From an uncultured Clostridia bacterium (GTDB lineage: Bacteria; Bacillota; Clostridia; Christensenellales; Borkfalkiaceae): 64,000 nucleotides of DNA. Below, one piece after another: positions 16,036 through 24,099 of this stretch. The notes beneath the pieces are model-generated. The model was not told the DNA's origin and did not search any database. It saw only the letters and a program-made list of their open reading frames with translations. Position 1 is the stretch's first letter; every line of letters begins with the position of its first letter. Both the position numbers and the translations under genes were made by a program. The stretch spans positions 186,001-250,000 of the forward strand of contig CALVWW010000001.1 in NCBI GenBank assembly GCA_944368155.1. The letters are read 5' to 3'.

Positions 16036-18405
16036 CTATTTCAGTTTGATAAAAGTTACGCCCGTTTCGCCCTCGCCGTATTTGCCGGCACGAAAGCTTT
16101 CGACATTCTTATGGCGTTTGAGGTGTTCGGCTATAGCTTTCCGCAGTCTGCCTGTACCCACCCCGTGAATAACTTTAATCTCTTCAAGGTTGTCGGTAAC
16201 AGCTCTGTCAATAAAGTTATCCACCTCATACAGCGCCTCTCCGACAGTCATGCCGAGCACGTTAATTTCCAGCACTGGACGAGAAGGCGCAATTTTACGA
16301 ACGACACGGACATTTTCTGCTGCGCCCTTTTGCCGTTTTTCCGCACCTATCAACAATAAATCCGTAAGTTTGCAGCGAAGTTTCATGCTGCCGCACAAGA
16401 CCTCTGCCTCGTCCTTGCCTTGAGAATATGAAATAACCTCTCCCTCAGTCTGCATCGGTTTAATGAATACCCTATCGCCCGTATGCAGATTATCCTTTGT
16501 CGCAGGAGAATACGGAACCTCTCTCTGCGGCGAATCATCTGCATCGTAAGCGGCATTCTTTAATTTATTTTTTACCGTGCGCGCCTTTATCAGGTCGGTC
16601 TCGGTTATCTCAGCCTTTTTAAAAATATCTTCAATCTCCGCAAGCAACTCTTCCGCCTCGGCAGAACGCTCATTGATAATGCGCCTGCTCTCCGCCCTTG
16701 CATTATTGAACAACTTCGTTCTCTCACGCTCAAGAGCGGCGGCACGCTCGTCAGCCTTTGCAATCTTGCCTTTGAGCTCAAGTTTCAGCGCCTCATTTTC
16801 AGCTACGAGCTGTTCTGCCCGCACTCTGCTGTCCTCAGCGCTGCGCACAATGTTTTCAAAAGCACGGCTTCCCTCCGAAAGGTACGAAATTGCATTCTCC
16901 AGAACATCCTCAGGCAAACCCATTCTGCGGCAGATTGCAAGCGCATTGCTGGAACCCGGCATACCTATTTTAATGCTGTAGAGCGGCTTGAGCGTTGCAG
17001 AATCAAACTCCATGCTTGCATTTTCAATGCCGTCTGCCTCAAATGCAAATTCTTTTAAAGCGGTAAAGTGCGTTGTCACTATGCCCCTGCACCCGGCAGA
17101 GAGCAACTTTTCGACCACGGCGCGGGCAAGAGCCTGTCCCTCGTCGGGATTGGTGCCTCCTCCGAGCTCATCAATGAGCACAAGACTATCGCCGTTTACA
17201 CCGTTTACTATTTCAATTACTGTTTTTATATGAGAGGAAAATGTTGATAAACTCTCTTCTATACTCTGGCTATCACCCAAGTCGCAGAAAACATTATCAA
17301 AAACGCCGACGGCACTGCCCTCGGCGGCCGGTATAAACAGTCCGCACGCCGCCATAAGGCAAAACAGCCCCACCATCTTCAGCGTAACCGTTTTTCCTCC
17401 TGTATTCGCACCGCTCAGAAGAAGAAAGTTATAGTTTCCGCCAAGCTCTACGCTTACCGGAACTATTTTGCTTTTATCAATCAAAGGATGTCTGCCTTTG
17501 ACTATATTAATATAGCCGCGCCTGTTGACCGAAGGCATAACCGCCTTTAATGAATATGCATATTGCGCACGCGCGTAACAGCAATCAAGCTGTGCAAGAA
17601 CGTCTGCATCTGCAACAAGTTTATCGGACAGCGCGCCGAAACGGGAAGAAAAATTCTTTAAAATACGCTCAACTTCCTCACGTTCGTCTATCGAGAGAGC
17701 TATAAGCTCATTGTTCATTTCAAGCACATATTCCGGCTCGATAAAGAACGTTGCACCAGTCTGTGAACGGTCATGCACGAAACCGCGCACCCTGTTTTTA
17801 TATTCCGCCTTTACCGGTATAACAAATCTGTCGTTGCGCATTGTGACGGAAGCGTCCTGCAGGAATGCCGCAGTCGGGCCGGTTATATATTCCGTCAGCT
17901 TTGAACGTATTCTGGCGTTGAGCTGCTTGATTTTAGAGCGGATATCAAACAATTTTTCGCTAGCGTGGTCGTTAATTTCGCTATCGGATATTATGGCAAA
18001 ATTAATTTCATCTTCCAGACGTTCATCAAAATAGAGCCGGGCACAGTCTGATTTAAGAAGCACGACACCGTCATCCGCAAGAGCAGAAACAGATGTATAC
18101 GCAATGCGCGCCGAACGATTGAGCGCATTGAGCTGCTTCAGCTCTCCGCATGAGAGTATACTGCCTTTAGCGGCGCGGGAAACGAGGTCGGTAACATCGT
18201 CGAAGTATTCTATGCCCGATACCCCCGCTTTGAACAGCAATCTGTCGGCCTCTTCAGTTCTTTTAAGCTGCTCGCGCACAACGGATATGTCGTCAGAAGG
18301 CCGACTGCCGCAAATCATTTCTTTGGATTTAGACAAAACGGCAAATTCCGCGCACTGGGCAAGCACTTTATTAAGTTCAAGTTTTTCAAAAAATCGTGAA
18401 TTCAT
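16036..18405 (-). CDS. mutS2: MutS2 family ATPase with Smr domain
   Basis: MutS2, about 789 residues. In Bacillus this protein splits collided ribosomes (also named RqcU), and it has been linked to limiting homologous recombination. The core has Walker A GANTGGKTVTLK and Walker B LVLIDELGGGTNPDEGQALA, followed by a long coiled coil (about 520-620). The C-terminal Smr endonuclease domain carries LEINVLGMTVGEALYEVDNF and the HGVGTGRLRKAI motif. The start is taken at MNSRFFEKLELN, like other family members; an in-frame ATG five codons earlier (18420) is possible, and neither has a clear Shine-Dalgarno. It closes the uvrC-HAD-U32-mutS2 operon. Confidence 0.93.
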   Translation of the reverse strand: MNSRFFEKLELNKVLAQCAEFAVLSKSKEMICGSRPSDDISVVREQLKRTEEADRLLFKAGVSGIEYFDDVTDLVSRAAKGSILSCGELKQLNALNRSARIAYTSVSALADDGVVLLKSDCARLYFDERLEDEINFAIISDSEINDHASEKLFDIRSKIKQLNARIRSKLTEYITGPTAAFLQDASVTMRNDRFVIPVKAEYKNRVRGFVHDRSQTGATFFIEPEYVLEMNNELIALSIDEREEVERILKNFSSRFGALSDKLVADADVLAQLDCCYARAQYAYSLKAVMPSVNRRGYINIVKGRHPLIDKSKIVPVSVELGGNYNFLLLSGANTGGKTVTLKMVGLFCLMAACGLFIPAAEGSAVGVFDNVFCDLGDSQSIEESLSTFSSHIKTVIEIVNGVNGDSLVLIDELGGGTNPDEGQALARAVVEKLLSAGCRGIVTTHFTALKEFAFEADGIENASMEFDSATLKPLYSIKIGMPGSSNALAICRRMGLPEDVLENAISYLSEGSRAFENIVRSAEDSRVRAEQLVAENEALKLELKGKIAKADERAAALERERTKLFNNARAESRRIINERSAEAEELLAEIEDIFKKAEITETDLIKARTVKNKLKNAAYDADDSPQREVPYSPATKDNLHTGDRVFIKPMQTEGEVISYSQGKDEAEVLCGSMKLRCKLTDLLLIGAEKRQKGAAENVRVVRKIAPSRPVLEINVLGMTVGEALYEVDNFIDRAVTDNLEEIKVIHGVGTGRLRKAIAEHLKRHKNVESFRAGKYGEGETGVTFIKLK

Positions 18406-18421
18406 CTTTATTAAATACAAT

Positions 18422-18439
18422 TATGCCACACATAATACT
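18422..18439 (-). repeat. 18-bp dispersed repeat, copy 4 (U32 stop / mutS2 start)
   Basis: Plus-strand TATGCCACACATAATACT, two differences from the consensus. It starts 2 bp after the U32 stop codon. Its ATG opens a 15-codon frame that overlaps the mutS2 start out of frame. Confidence 0.7.
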
Positions 18440-18441
18440 TT

Positions 18442-20628
18442 TTAAAGTATGGGTGAATTGAAGTGCCCGCGGGTTATATCCTTGAGCTTGCCGTTTATGG
18501 TATCGCCGCGCGCGATATCCTGCGTAAGTTCGGCCGCGGGAAGATGAGTAAAGTCGAATAACCGACCGTATCCCTTATAATCGGCAACCAGATTTGCACA
18601 GTTAAAGAGTTCAAATCTGCAACCGTCGCCCCTCTTTATTTCATATCTTCTCATAGGAAACCTTCTTCCGGCCTCGTCAGTAAGGGTATACATATTCCTC
18701 CTGTCACAACCCGAGCAGGTTTTGCCGAACGGACAATATATGAGGTCCATGACTTTTATCCCACCCGCCGCAAGAGCAAAAGCATTCGGCGCATTCAGAG
18801 GCGCGATTTCACTTGAAGTCAGTTCCTTTGAAACACAAAAATATCTGACATTGTCCTTAAGATAGTCGACCGAAAACGTGTTGAAAACATTAAAACCGAC
18901 GCCTGCAAATAAAGGTTTTTTCAGCTCCTTTGCAAGGGCAACGGCATATGTCCCCTCGCAGTAAATTCCGTCGAAATATTTGCAGGCGGACGATATAATG
19001 TCTATATCTTTTCCGCTTAAAAATGCCGGAAGATACAAAAATTTTTCGCCTCTGAAATCAGAAGCAAGCGAAACAAAATCAACAGAATAATCTTCAGGCT
19101 TAAGAATTCCGATATCGGCGCACACAGCGTTCAAATCGGAGGCGATTACCGCCGACTTTATGCAGGCGCCATGTACAGGCGCGGGAATATCCATTTCTGC
19201 GGTCACCGGCAAGCGCTCTACACGAGTAAGGCAATAAACTAATTTTCCGTATGCCGCTCTGCGGAAGGAATTCAGCGCCGACATCCCGAGGTACGGCGCC
19301 CCGTCCACCACTATTTCGTCGATTTGCACATCAAACGGAAGTTCGCCGACCTTTTTAAAGCTTACAGCTATGTCATCTGCGGTAAGCGGCCTGTTCTGCG
19401 CAACTCCCAATTCACAATCGCCTACATATTCAACGCCGTTCATGCATACGCGCGGACGCTCGCCCGCACAGAACCTTGCCTGAATTTTTACAGGCAGACT
19501 GCGTTTAACCGAAGAAAGCCTTGCGTTGAGGGCGGTATCGGTGGTAACAAAAACTTTATCTCCGTTTTTAAGCCGTTTTGATGCATTGATATAAAAACCG
19601 CCGCGACTATCGCCGTCGAAGATGCCGCCGCAGACTTCCCTGCCCGAGCGAAGAATTTTAAAACCGTCGCCCCGCGCAAAACGCATTCCGCTCTCGCAAA
19701 AAAATTTACCGTCTACAACCTTTACAGTACCTACGTATTCTCCGATATGACCCTGCACCGCAGGCGATAAAAAACTCTTATCCTGCCCGAATGCAAGCCC
19801 CTTTGTATAGTTGCCGCGGTTATAAGTACGTTTGAGCGGGGAAATATCCCCCTTTTCCCCTCGGAGAACCGACCTGTAATACCCTACTGCCGCCGCAACA
19901 TACTCCGGACGGCGCATTCTGCCCTCAATCTTAAAAGAGTAGACTCCCGCATCTTTCAACTTAAGTATACTGTCGCCCACACTTAAATCGGACGGAGAAA
20001 TCCTGTATGCCATATCCTCAAATCCGCTACGGTCAATCGAATAAAGCTTGCGGCAGGGCTGTTTACAGCGTCCTCGGTTGCCGCTGTTTCCGCCTGCGAA
20101 AGAGGAAAGATAACACTGCCCGGAAAAGCATGTGCAGAGCGCACCCTGAACGAAAGTTTCAGTTTCAATTATTCCGGCAATCTTTTTTACATCTTCAAAC
20201 GCAGTTTCCCTAGCAAGAATAACCCGCGAAAAACCGAACTCCTTAGCAAGGCGCGCGCCATATTCATTACATATTCCGGCCTGAGTGGAAAGATGAAGCA
20301 CAATCTGAGGATAGGCGGAATGAATGGCTCTTCCGAGAAATATATCCTGAATTATCAGCGCGTCGGCACCGGCATTCCAAGCCTCACATGCAGACGAAAT
20401 AAAATCTTTGACTTCATCCTGTTTTATCAGCGTATTTAAAGCAACATGTACTCTTACGCCGAATAAATGAGCATAGTTTACAATTTTCTTAAACTCGGCA
20501 AGGTCAAAATTTGCCGCGGAAGAACGGGCCGAAAATTGCCTGAGCCCGAGATATATGGCGTCTGCACCGCTGTTGATTGCGGCCAAAGCGCTGTTTTTAT
20601 CGCCTGCCGGCGCCAATATTTCACACAT
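18442..20628 (-). CDS. U32 family protein, RlhA-like with DUF3656
   Basis: A U32 peptidase-family protein of about 728 residues. Long members such as RlhA (YdcP) hydroxylate a cytidine in 23S rRNA rather than digest protein, so an RNA hydroxylation role is likely. It starts MCEILAPAGDKNSALAAI, followed by NSGADAIYLGLRQFSAR. The U32 signature region ETFVQGALCTCFSGQC-x-SS and RGRCKQPCRK holds cysteines expected for an iron-sulfur site, and a C-terminal CPFGKTCSGCDRRNMY motif adds more. The ATG at 20628 is chosen over an in-frame TTG four codons earlier because it matches the family start; it is the ATG of an 18-bp repeat copy. The HAD gene ends 4 bp before it. Confidence 0.87.
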   Translation of the reverse strand: MCEILAPAGDKNSALAAINSGADAIYLGLRQFSARSSAANFDLAEFKKIVNYAHLFGVRVHVALNTLIKQDEVKDFISSACEAWNAGADALIIQDIFLGRAIHSAYPQIVLHLSTQAGICNEYGARLAKEFGFSRVILARETAFEDVKKIAGIIETETFVQGALCTCFSGQCYLSSFAGGNSGNRGRCKQPCRKLYSIDRSGFEDMAYRISPSDLSVGDSILKLKDAGVYSFKIEGRMRRPEYVAAAVGYYRSVLRGEKGDISPLKRTYNRGNYTKGLAFGQDKSFLSPAVQGHIGEYVGTVKVVDGKFFCESGMRFARGDGFKILRSGREVCGGIFDGDSRGGFYINASKRLKNGDKVFVTTDTALNARLSSVKRSLPVKIQARFCAGERPRVCMNGVEYVGDCELGVAQNRPLTADDIAVSFKKVGELPFDVQIDEIVVDGAPYLGMSALNSFRRAAYGKLVYCLTRVERLPVTAEMDIPAPVHGACIKSAVIASDLNAVCADIGILKPEDYSVDFVSLASDFRGEKFLYLPAFLSGKDIDIISSACKYFDGIYCEGTYAVALAKELKKPLFAGVGFNVFNTFSVDYLKDNVRYFCVSKELTSSEIAPLNAPNAFALAAGGIKVMDLIYCPFGKTCSGCDRRNMYTLTDEAGRRFPMRRYEIKRGDGCRFELFNCANLVADYKGYGRLFDFTHLPAAELTQDIARGDTINGKLKDITRGHFNSPIL

Positions 20629-20634
20629 AGTACT
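20617..20634 (-). repeat. 18-bp dispersed repeat, copy 5 (HAD stop / U32 start)
   Basis: Plus-strand TATTTCACACATAGTACT, one difference from the consensus. It overlaps the HAD stop codon (TAG, 20635-20633) and supplies the U32 start ATG. Confidence 0.75.
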
Positions 20635-21457
20635 ACGCAAACCCGTATTTTTCTATCACATCAGCCACACCGCCATCATCGCACGAAGGGCAAACATCGT
20701 CGGCATACCGCCTGAATTCATCAACACCGTTAGCCACGGCAACACCAACTCCCGCTGCAAGAATCATAGGCAGGTCGTTCAGATTATCGCCCACCGCAAC
20801 AGTTTTTTCAATGGGGACGTTATAGTGGGCGGCAAGAAATTTTAAAGCCTCACCTTTGTCGTCGCCTTTCGGCGACACCTCCACCAAAACGGAAGCGCTG
20901 TATGTTACCTCATATTTTTGGCCAAGCTTTTCTTTCAGATATTCATACAGAGGCAATTTTTTATCAGGCATCACAATACTTACTATCTTCTGGCAGTAGA
21001 GTGCATTATTCCTCACAAAGTCCGACATCGTTGCACTAACAAAGCGCGACTTTACACCCGTAATCTCTTCGTAGATATTTAAAAGCTTATCATACGGCGG
21101 CAATGTAGTGTACATAACATTGTCGGCATACACATTTATTTGTTCGCCGCGGGCCTCGAGTGTACGGCAAATTTCGCGCGCCTGCGAAACGGTAAAGCCG
21201 CCGTTGTGTATGAGCTCGCCGCTCTCAATATCGGCAATAACTGTACCCTGGTAAGCCGCAACCAGCCCCTTTAATCCAAGAGCACGAACCTGAGGCATTA
21301 TCGAGGCCAGCATCCTGCCCGTACATACCGCAAAAATTCCTCCCGCCGCAACATAACGCTCTATCGCAGATTTTACCCTGTCCGGCACCGTCTGTTTAGT
21401 TGTCAGCAGCGTTCCGTCAAAATCAGAAACAATCAGCCCGTACTTAAGCTCATTCAT
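20633..21457 (-). CDS. Cof-type HAD hydrolase
   Basis: A HAD-superfamily phosphatase of 274 residues, Cof/YidA subfamily, likely acting on a sugar phosphate or flavin/pyridoxal phosphate. Motif I is VSDFDGTLLTT with the nucleophile Asp near residue 12, motif II sits around AVCTGRM, and motif III/IV reads VGDNLNDLPMILAAGVGVAVANG. The C2-type cap lies between residues 85 and 190. The ATG overlaps the uvrC stop (ATGA), so it is translationally coupled to uvrC. Its substrate cannot be assigned from sequence. Confidence 0.93.
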   Translation of the reverse strand: MNELKYGLIVSDFDGTLLTTKQTVPDRVKSAIERYVAAGGIFAVCTGRMLASIMPQVRALGLKGLVAAYQGTVIADIESGELIHNGGFTVSQAREICRTLEARGEQINVYADNVMYTTLPPYDKLLNIYEEITGVKSRFVSATMSDFVRNNALYCQKIVSIVMPDKKLPLYEYLKEKLGQKYEVTYSASVLVEVSPKGDDKGEALKFLAAHYNVPIEKTVAVGDNLNDLPMILAAGVGVAVANGVDEFRRYADDVCPSCDDGGVADVIEKYGFA

Positions 21458-23271
21458 ATCTGTCCTTCAAAATATTCACGTATCGTCTTTGCAAGTACAG
21501 GACCTATACCCTCGGTTCGGGCAAGCTCGTCCTCGCTTGCGCTCATTATTTTATCAATAGTTCCGAACCGCTCCATGAGAGCAATTCTCTTTTTTTTGCC
21601 AACACCGTCAATCTGGGATAAAACGCTTTCAAGATTGCGCTTTGAATGAAGATTCCTGAAGTAAGTTATGGCAAAACGATGCGCTTCATCCCTTATTCGC
21701 TGTAACATTTTTAATGAAAAGTCACGGTGGTCTATCTTAACGCTCTCTTCAGAGCTCAAAGTGAACACTTCCTCTTCACGCTTGGCAAGCGAAATAAGCT
21801 CTAAGCCGTCTATATTCATATCTGCAAATATCTGTTTTACGGCAGAAAGCTGACCCTTGCCGCCGTCTATAATTATCAGGTCAGGTTTAGGGAAACGCTC
21901 TTCTTCCCCGGTGCCGAGCTTCGAAAGCCTGCGCTTAAGCACCTCCTGAAGGGAAGCGAAGTCGTTTGCGCCTTCAACAGTTCTGATTCGGAATCTGCGG
22001 TAACTGCTCCTTTCAGCCTCGCCGTCGATAAACACGACCATAGAACCCACTTTATCTACGCCGCTGATATTTGAGATATCATAACATTCCATTCGACGCG
22101 GATACTTTTCAAGTCCGAGAATTGACTGCAGCCTCTTGCAGGCGTTCACCGTCATGTCGTCTTTGTGCTTTATTTTGTCTACAGACTTTTCAAGATATTC
22201 GCGCGCATTCTCCTGCGCCATTGAAAGAAGTTGCGCCTTTACGCCCTGTTTTGCAAACGTAATTTTGACTGACTTATCGTATTTCTCCTTAAAAAAACCT
22301 TCCAGAAGTTCACGTTCTCCCTCTAAACAGCTCTCGGTTATTATTTCAGAAGGCGGAAGCCTCTCGGCATAATATTGAGAAATGAATTGCGAGAGAGCCT
22401 CGGCGTCGGAAGAATGCGCCTCTTCGAGCGCGTAACTCGTCCCGCCCTGCATTACGCCCTTGCGGGTTATGAGAACATTTACGGCAGAGTAAAGACTATT
22501 AGTCGTATATGCAATTATATCGGCGTCAAGGAAGTTGGAAAGTGAAGTTATTCTGCGCGCCTCGAGCTTTGAGAGCATCTCCAGCTTGTTACGGTAGTCA
22601 AGCGCCAGTTCAAAATTTTCGCCTGAAGCGGCCGAAAGCATCTTTTCTTTCAAAAGCGACTCTGCGTCCTTATAATTACCCTCGAGAAAATTTACAGCTT
22701 TTTTTACGCACGCAGCATATTCTTCTTCCGTACACCTGTGTGCACAAGGAGCTATGCATCGGCCTATATGATAATTGAGACACTCCCTCTTGGGTTTCTC
22801 GCCCATAGCGGTATGACACAGCCTTATCTGAAAGGTGAGTTGCAGAATTTCAAGAATGTCTTTGTAGCTTACTCCGCCCATGTAAGGGCCGTAATACCTT
22901 GCGCCGTCCTTCCTGACCTTTCTGGTGACATAAAAACCGGGAAAACGCTCGCGCAAATCCACCCTGATATAAGGATAGGTTTTATCGTCCTTTAAGAGAA
23001 TATTATACTTCGGCTTATACTTTTTTATCAGGTTATTTTCAAGCGCAAGTGCGTCTCGCTCGGACTTTGTGATGATATAGTTGAAATCGGCTATATTTTC
23101 AACCATGCGCATAACTTTGTCGGGCTTGGGCGTAGAATGAAAATACTGGCGCACCCTGTTTTTCAAGACGCGCGCCTTGCCGACATAAATCACGTTCGAA
23201 TATTTATCGAGCATGATATATACGCCCGGGTTATCGGGCAGCAATTTTAACTTTTCCCTGATTATATCCAT
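21454..23271 (-). CDS. uvrC: Excinuclease ABC subunit C
   Basis: UvrC makes both incisions around bulky DNA lesions after UvrA/UvrB loading; 605 residues, normal. The GIY-YIG nuclease (3' incision) is at the N terminus: NPGVYIMLDKYSNVIYVGKA. The cysteine-containing LCHTAMGEKPKRECLNYHIGRCIAPC follows, then the UvrB-binding UVR motif near 200-235, then the RNase H-like domain with ECYDISNISG and IIDGGKGQLSA, and a terminal helix-hairpin-helix pair. It heads its own operon and is not with uvrA/uvrB, which lie 18 kb away. No copy of the uvrB operator is seen at its promoter. Confidence 0.96.
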   Translation of the reverse strand: MDIIREKLKLLPDNPGVYIMLDKYSNVIYVGKARVLKNRVRQYFHSTPKPDKVMRMVENIADFNYIITKSERDALALENNLIKKYKPKYNILLKDDKTYPYIRVDLRERFPGFYVTRKVRKDGARYYGPYMGGVSYKDILEILQLTFQIRLCHTAMGEKPKRECLNYHIGRCIAPCAHRCTEEEYAACVKKAVNFLEGNYKDAESLLKEKMLSAASGENFELALDYRNKLEMLSKLEARRITSLSNFLDADIIAYTTNSLYSAVNVLITRKGVMQGGTSYALEEAHSSDAEALSQFISQYYAERLPPSEIITESCLEGERELLEGFFKEKYDKSVKITFAKQGVKAQLLSMAQENAREYLEKSVDKIKHKDDMTVNACKRLQSILGLEKYPRRMECYDISNISGVDKVGSMVVFIDGEAERSSYRRFRIRTVEGANDFASLQEVLKRRLSKLGTGEEERFPKPDLIIIDGGKGQLSAVKQIFADMNIDGLELISLAKREEEVFTLSSEESVKIDHRDFSLKMLQRIRDEAHRFAITYFRNLHSKRNLESVLSQIDGVGKKKRIALMERFGTIDKIMSASEDELARTEGIGPVLAKTIREYFEGQI

Positions 23272-23299
23272 AAATACATAAGCAAAAAGCTCTTTTATA

Positions 23300-23329
23300 A
23301 TTATAGCACATGTATGCGCATTTTTGCAA
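23300..23329 (-). promoter_or_regulatory. Promoter of uvrC operon
   Basis: The -35 TTGCAA (23329-23324), an 18-bp spacer and -10 TATAAT (23305-23300) on the minus strand. Confidence 0.75.
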
Positions 23330-23374
23330 TATTACGCGCGCTAAAAAGTATAAATCAAACTTATTTTTAACAGC

Positions 23375-23410
23375 GGTAAGCCGCGGAGAGAATGTTCTCC
23401 GCGGCTTACC
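23375..23410 (-). terminator. Terminator after arsR-type gene
   Basis: Perfect 15-bp stem GGTAAGCCGCGGAGA (23375-23389) with its complement (23396-23410) and a 6-nt loop, directly after the ArsR stop. The U-tract is poor. Confidence 0.7.
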
Positions 23411-23412
23411 TG

Positions 23413-23763
23413 TCATCTTCCCAAAAATTCAACACCCTTGAGCATAATGTCGTTTACAGTATCATTCACAAGGCTGTAAAAAATTATTTTACCATACCTT
23501 TCACTCTTGACTATACCGAGATTCTTGAGCAATCTCAGCTGGTGGGAAACCGTCGTCTGATTGATTCCAAGCACACGTGAAAGGTCGGTCACGCACATTT
23601 CGGATATCGCCAGTGCAGAGAGCATCCTGACTCTCGTGCTGTCGGCAAAAACCGAAAAAAAACACACAATGCCGTCTAAAACATCGCCCTCCGGCACATA
23701 TTCTTTTATCAGTTCTTTGGTGCGCCTGTCAAGTAACATTGTATCCTGTAAAACATCCTGCAT
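23413..23763 (-). CDS. ArsR/SmtB family metalloregulator
   Basis: A winged-helix repressor of 116 residues. The body shows LSALAISEMCVTDLSRVLGINQTTVSHQLRLLKNLGIV, the ArsR recognition helix region, with Cys and Asp in the CVTD segment that often bind metal in this family, and ends in FYSLVNDTVNDIMLKGVEFL. It lies directly downstream of the copper ATPase with its own promoter. I infer that it senses a metal ion and controls itself and possibly copA; copper-responsive ATPases are more often under CsoR or CopY, so zinc, cadmium or another ligand is possible. Confidence 0.9.
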   Translation of the reverse strand: MQDVLQDTMLLDRRTKELIKEYVPEGDVLDGIVCFFSVFADSTRVRMLSALAISEMCVTDLSRVLGINQTTVSHQLRLLKNLGIVKSERYGKIIFYSLVNDTVNDIMLKGVEFLGR

Positions 23764-23811
23764 ATTGCGCCTCCGAAAAATTTTTAAGCTTGCAAACGCA
23801 ACCTTAAGTTA

Positions 23812-23841
23812 ATTATATCTTCACGTATGCGTATATGTCAA
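23812..23841 (-). promoter_or_regulatory. Promoter of arsR-type gene
   Basis: The -35 TTGACA (23841-23836), an 18-bp spacer and -10 TATAAT (23817-23812). The spacer holds an imperfect dyad around ATACGCATACGT that could be the ArsR-type operator. Confidence 0.75.
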
Positions 23842-23883
23842 AACGTATTATTGGCGCATGATGTCATATATTGAATAACAATG

Positions 23884-24099
23884 TCATTTGACCTCTATTG
23901 AAGTCACACTGTAGCCCGCGTCGGCAACCGCCTTTGTGATTTCATCTTCAGAAAGCGCTTCACGGCTGCGCATGACGGCAAGATTCTTCTTGAGCTTTAC
24001 GTCGGCGCTCACCACCCCGTGCACGGCAGAGAGAGCATTTTCAACGCGCTTTGCGCAATGCTCGCAACACATTCCCTGAATATTTACTATCGTTTTCAT
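23884..24099 (-). CDS. Possible CopZ-like metallochaperone from an internal start within copA
   Basis: Within the copA frame, an ATG at 24099-24097 begins MKTIVNIQGMCCEHCAKRV, a complete 71-residue heavy-metal-associated domain the size of CopZ. The bases before it contain AGGAGGA (24113-24107), 7 nt from the ATG, a near-perfect Shine-Dalgarno that the fused protein does not need. So the same DNA may yield both a fused C-terminal domain and a free copper chaperone. An alternative is a recent loss of the stop codon between former copA and copZ genes. Expression of the short form is an inference. Confidence 0.5.
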   Translation of the reverse strand: MKTIVNIQGMCCEHCAKRVENALSAVHGVVSADVKLKKNLAVMRSREALSEDEITKAVADAGYSVTSIEVK

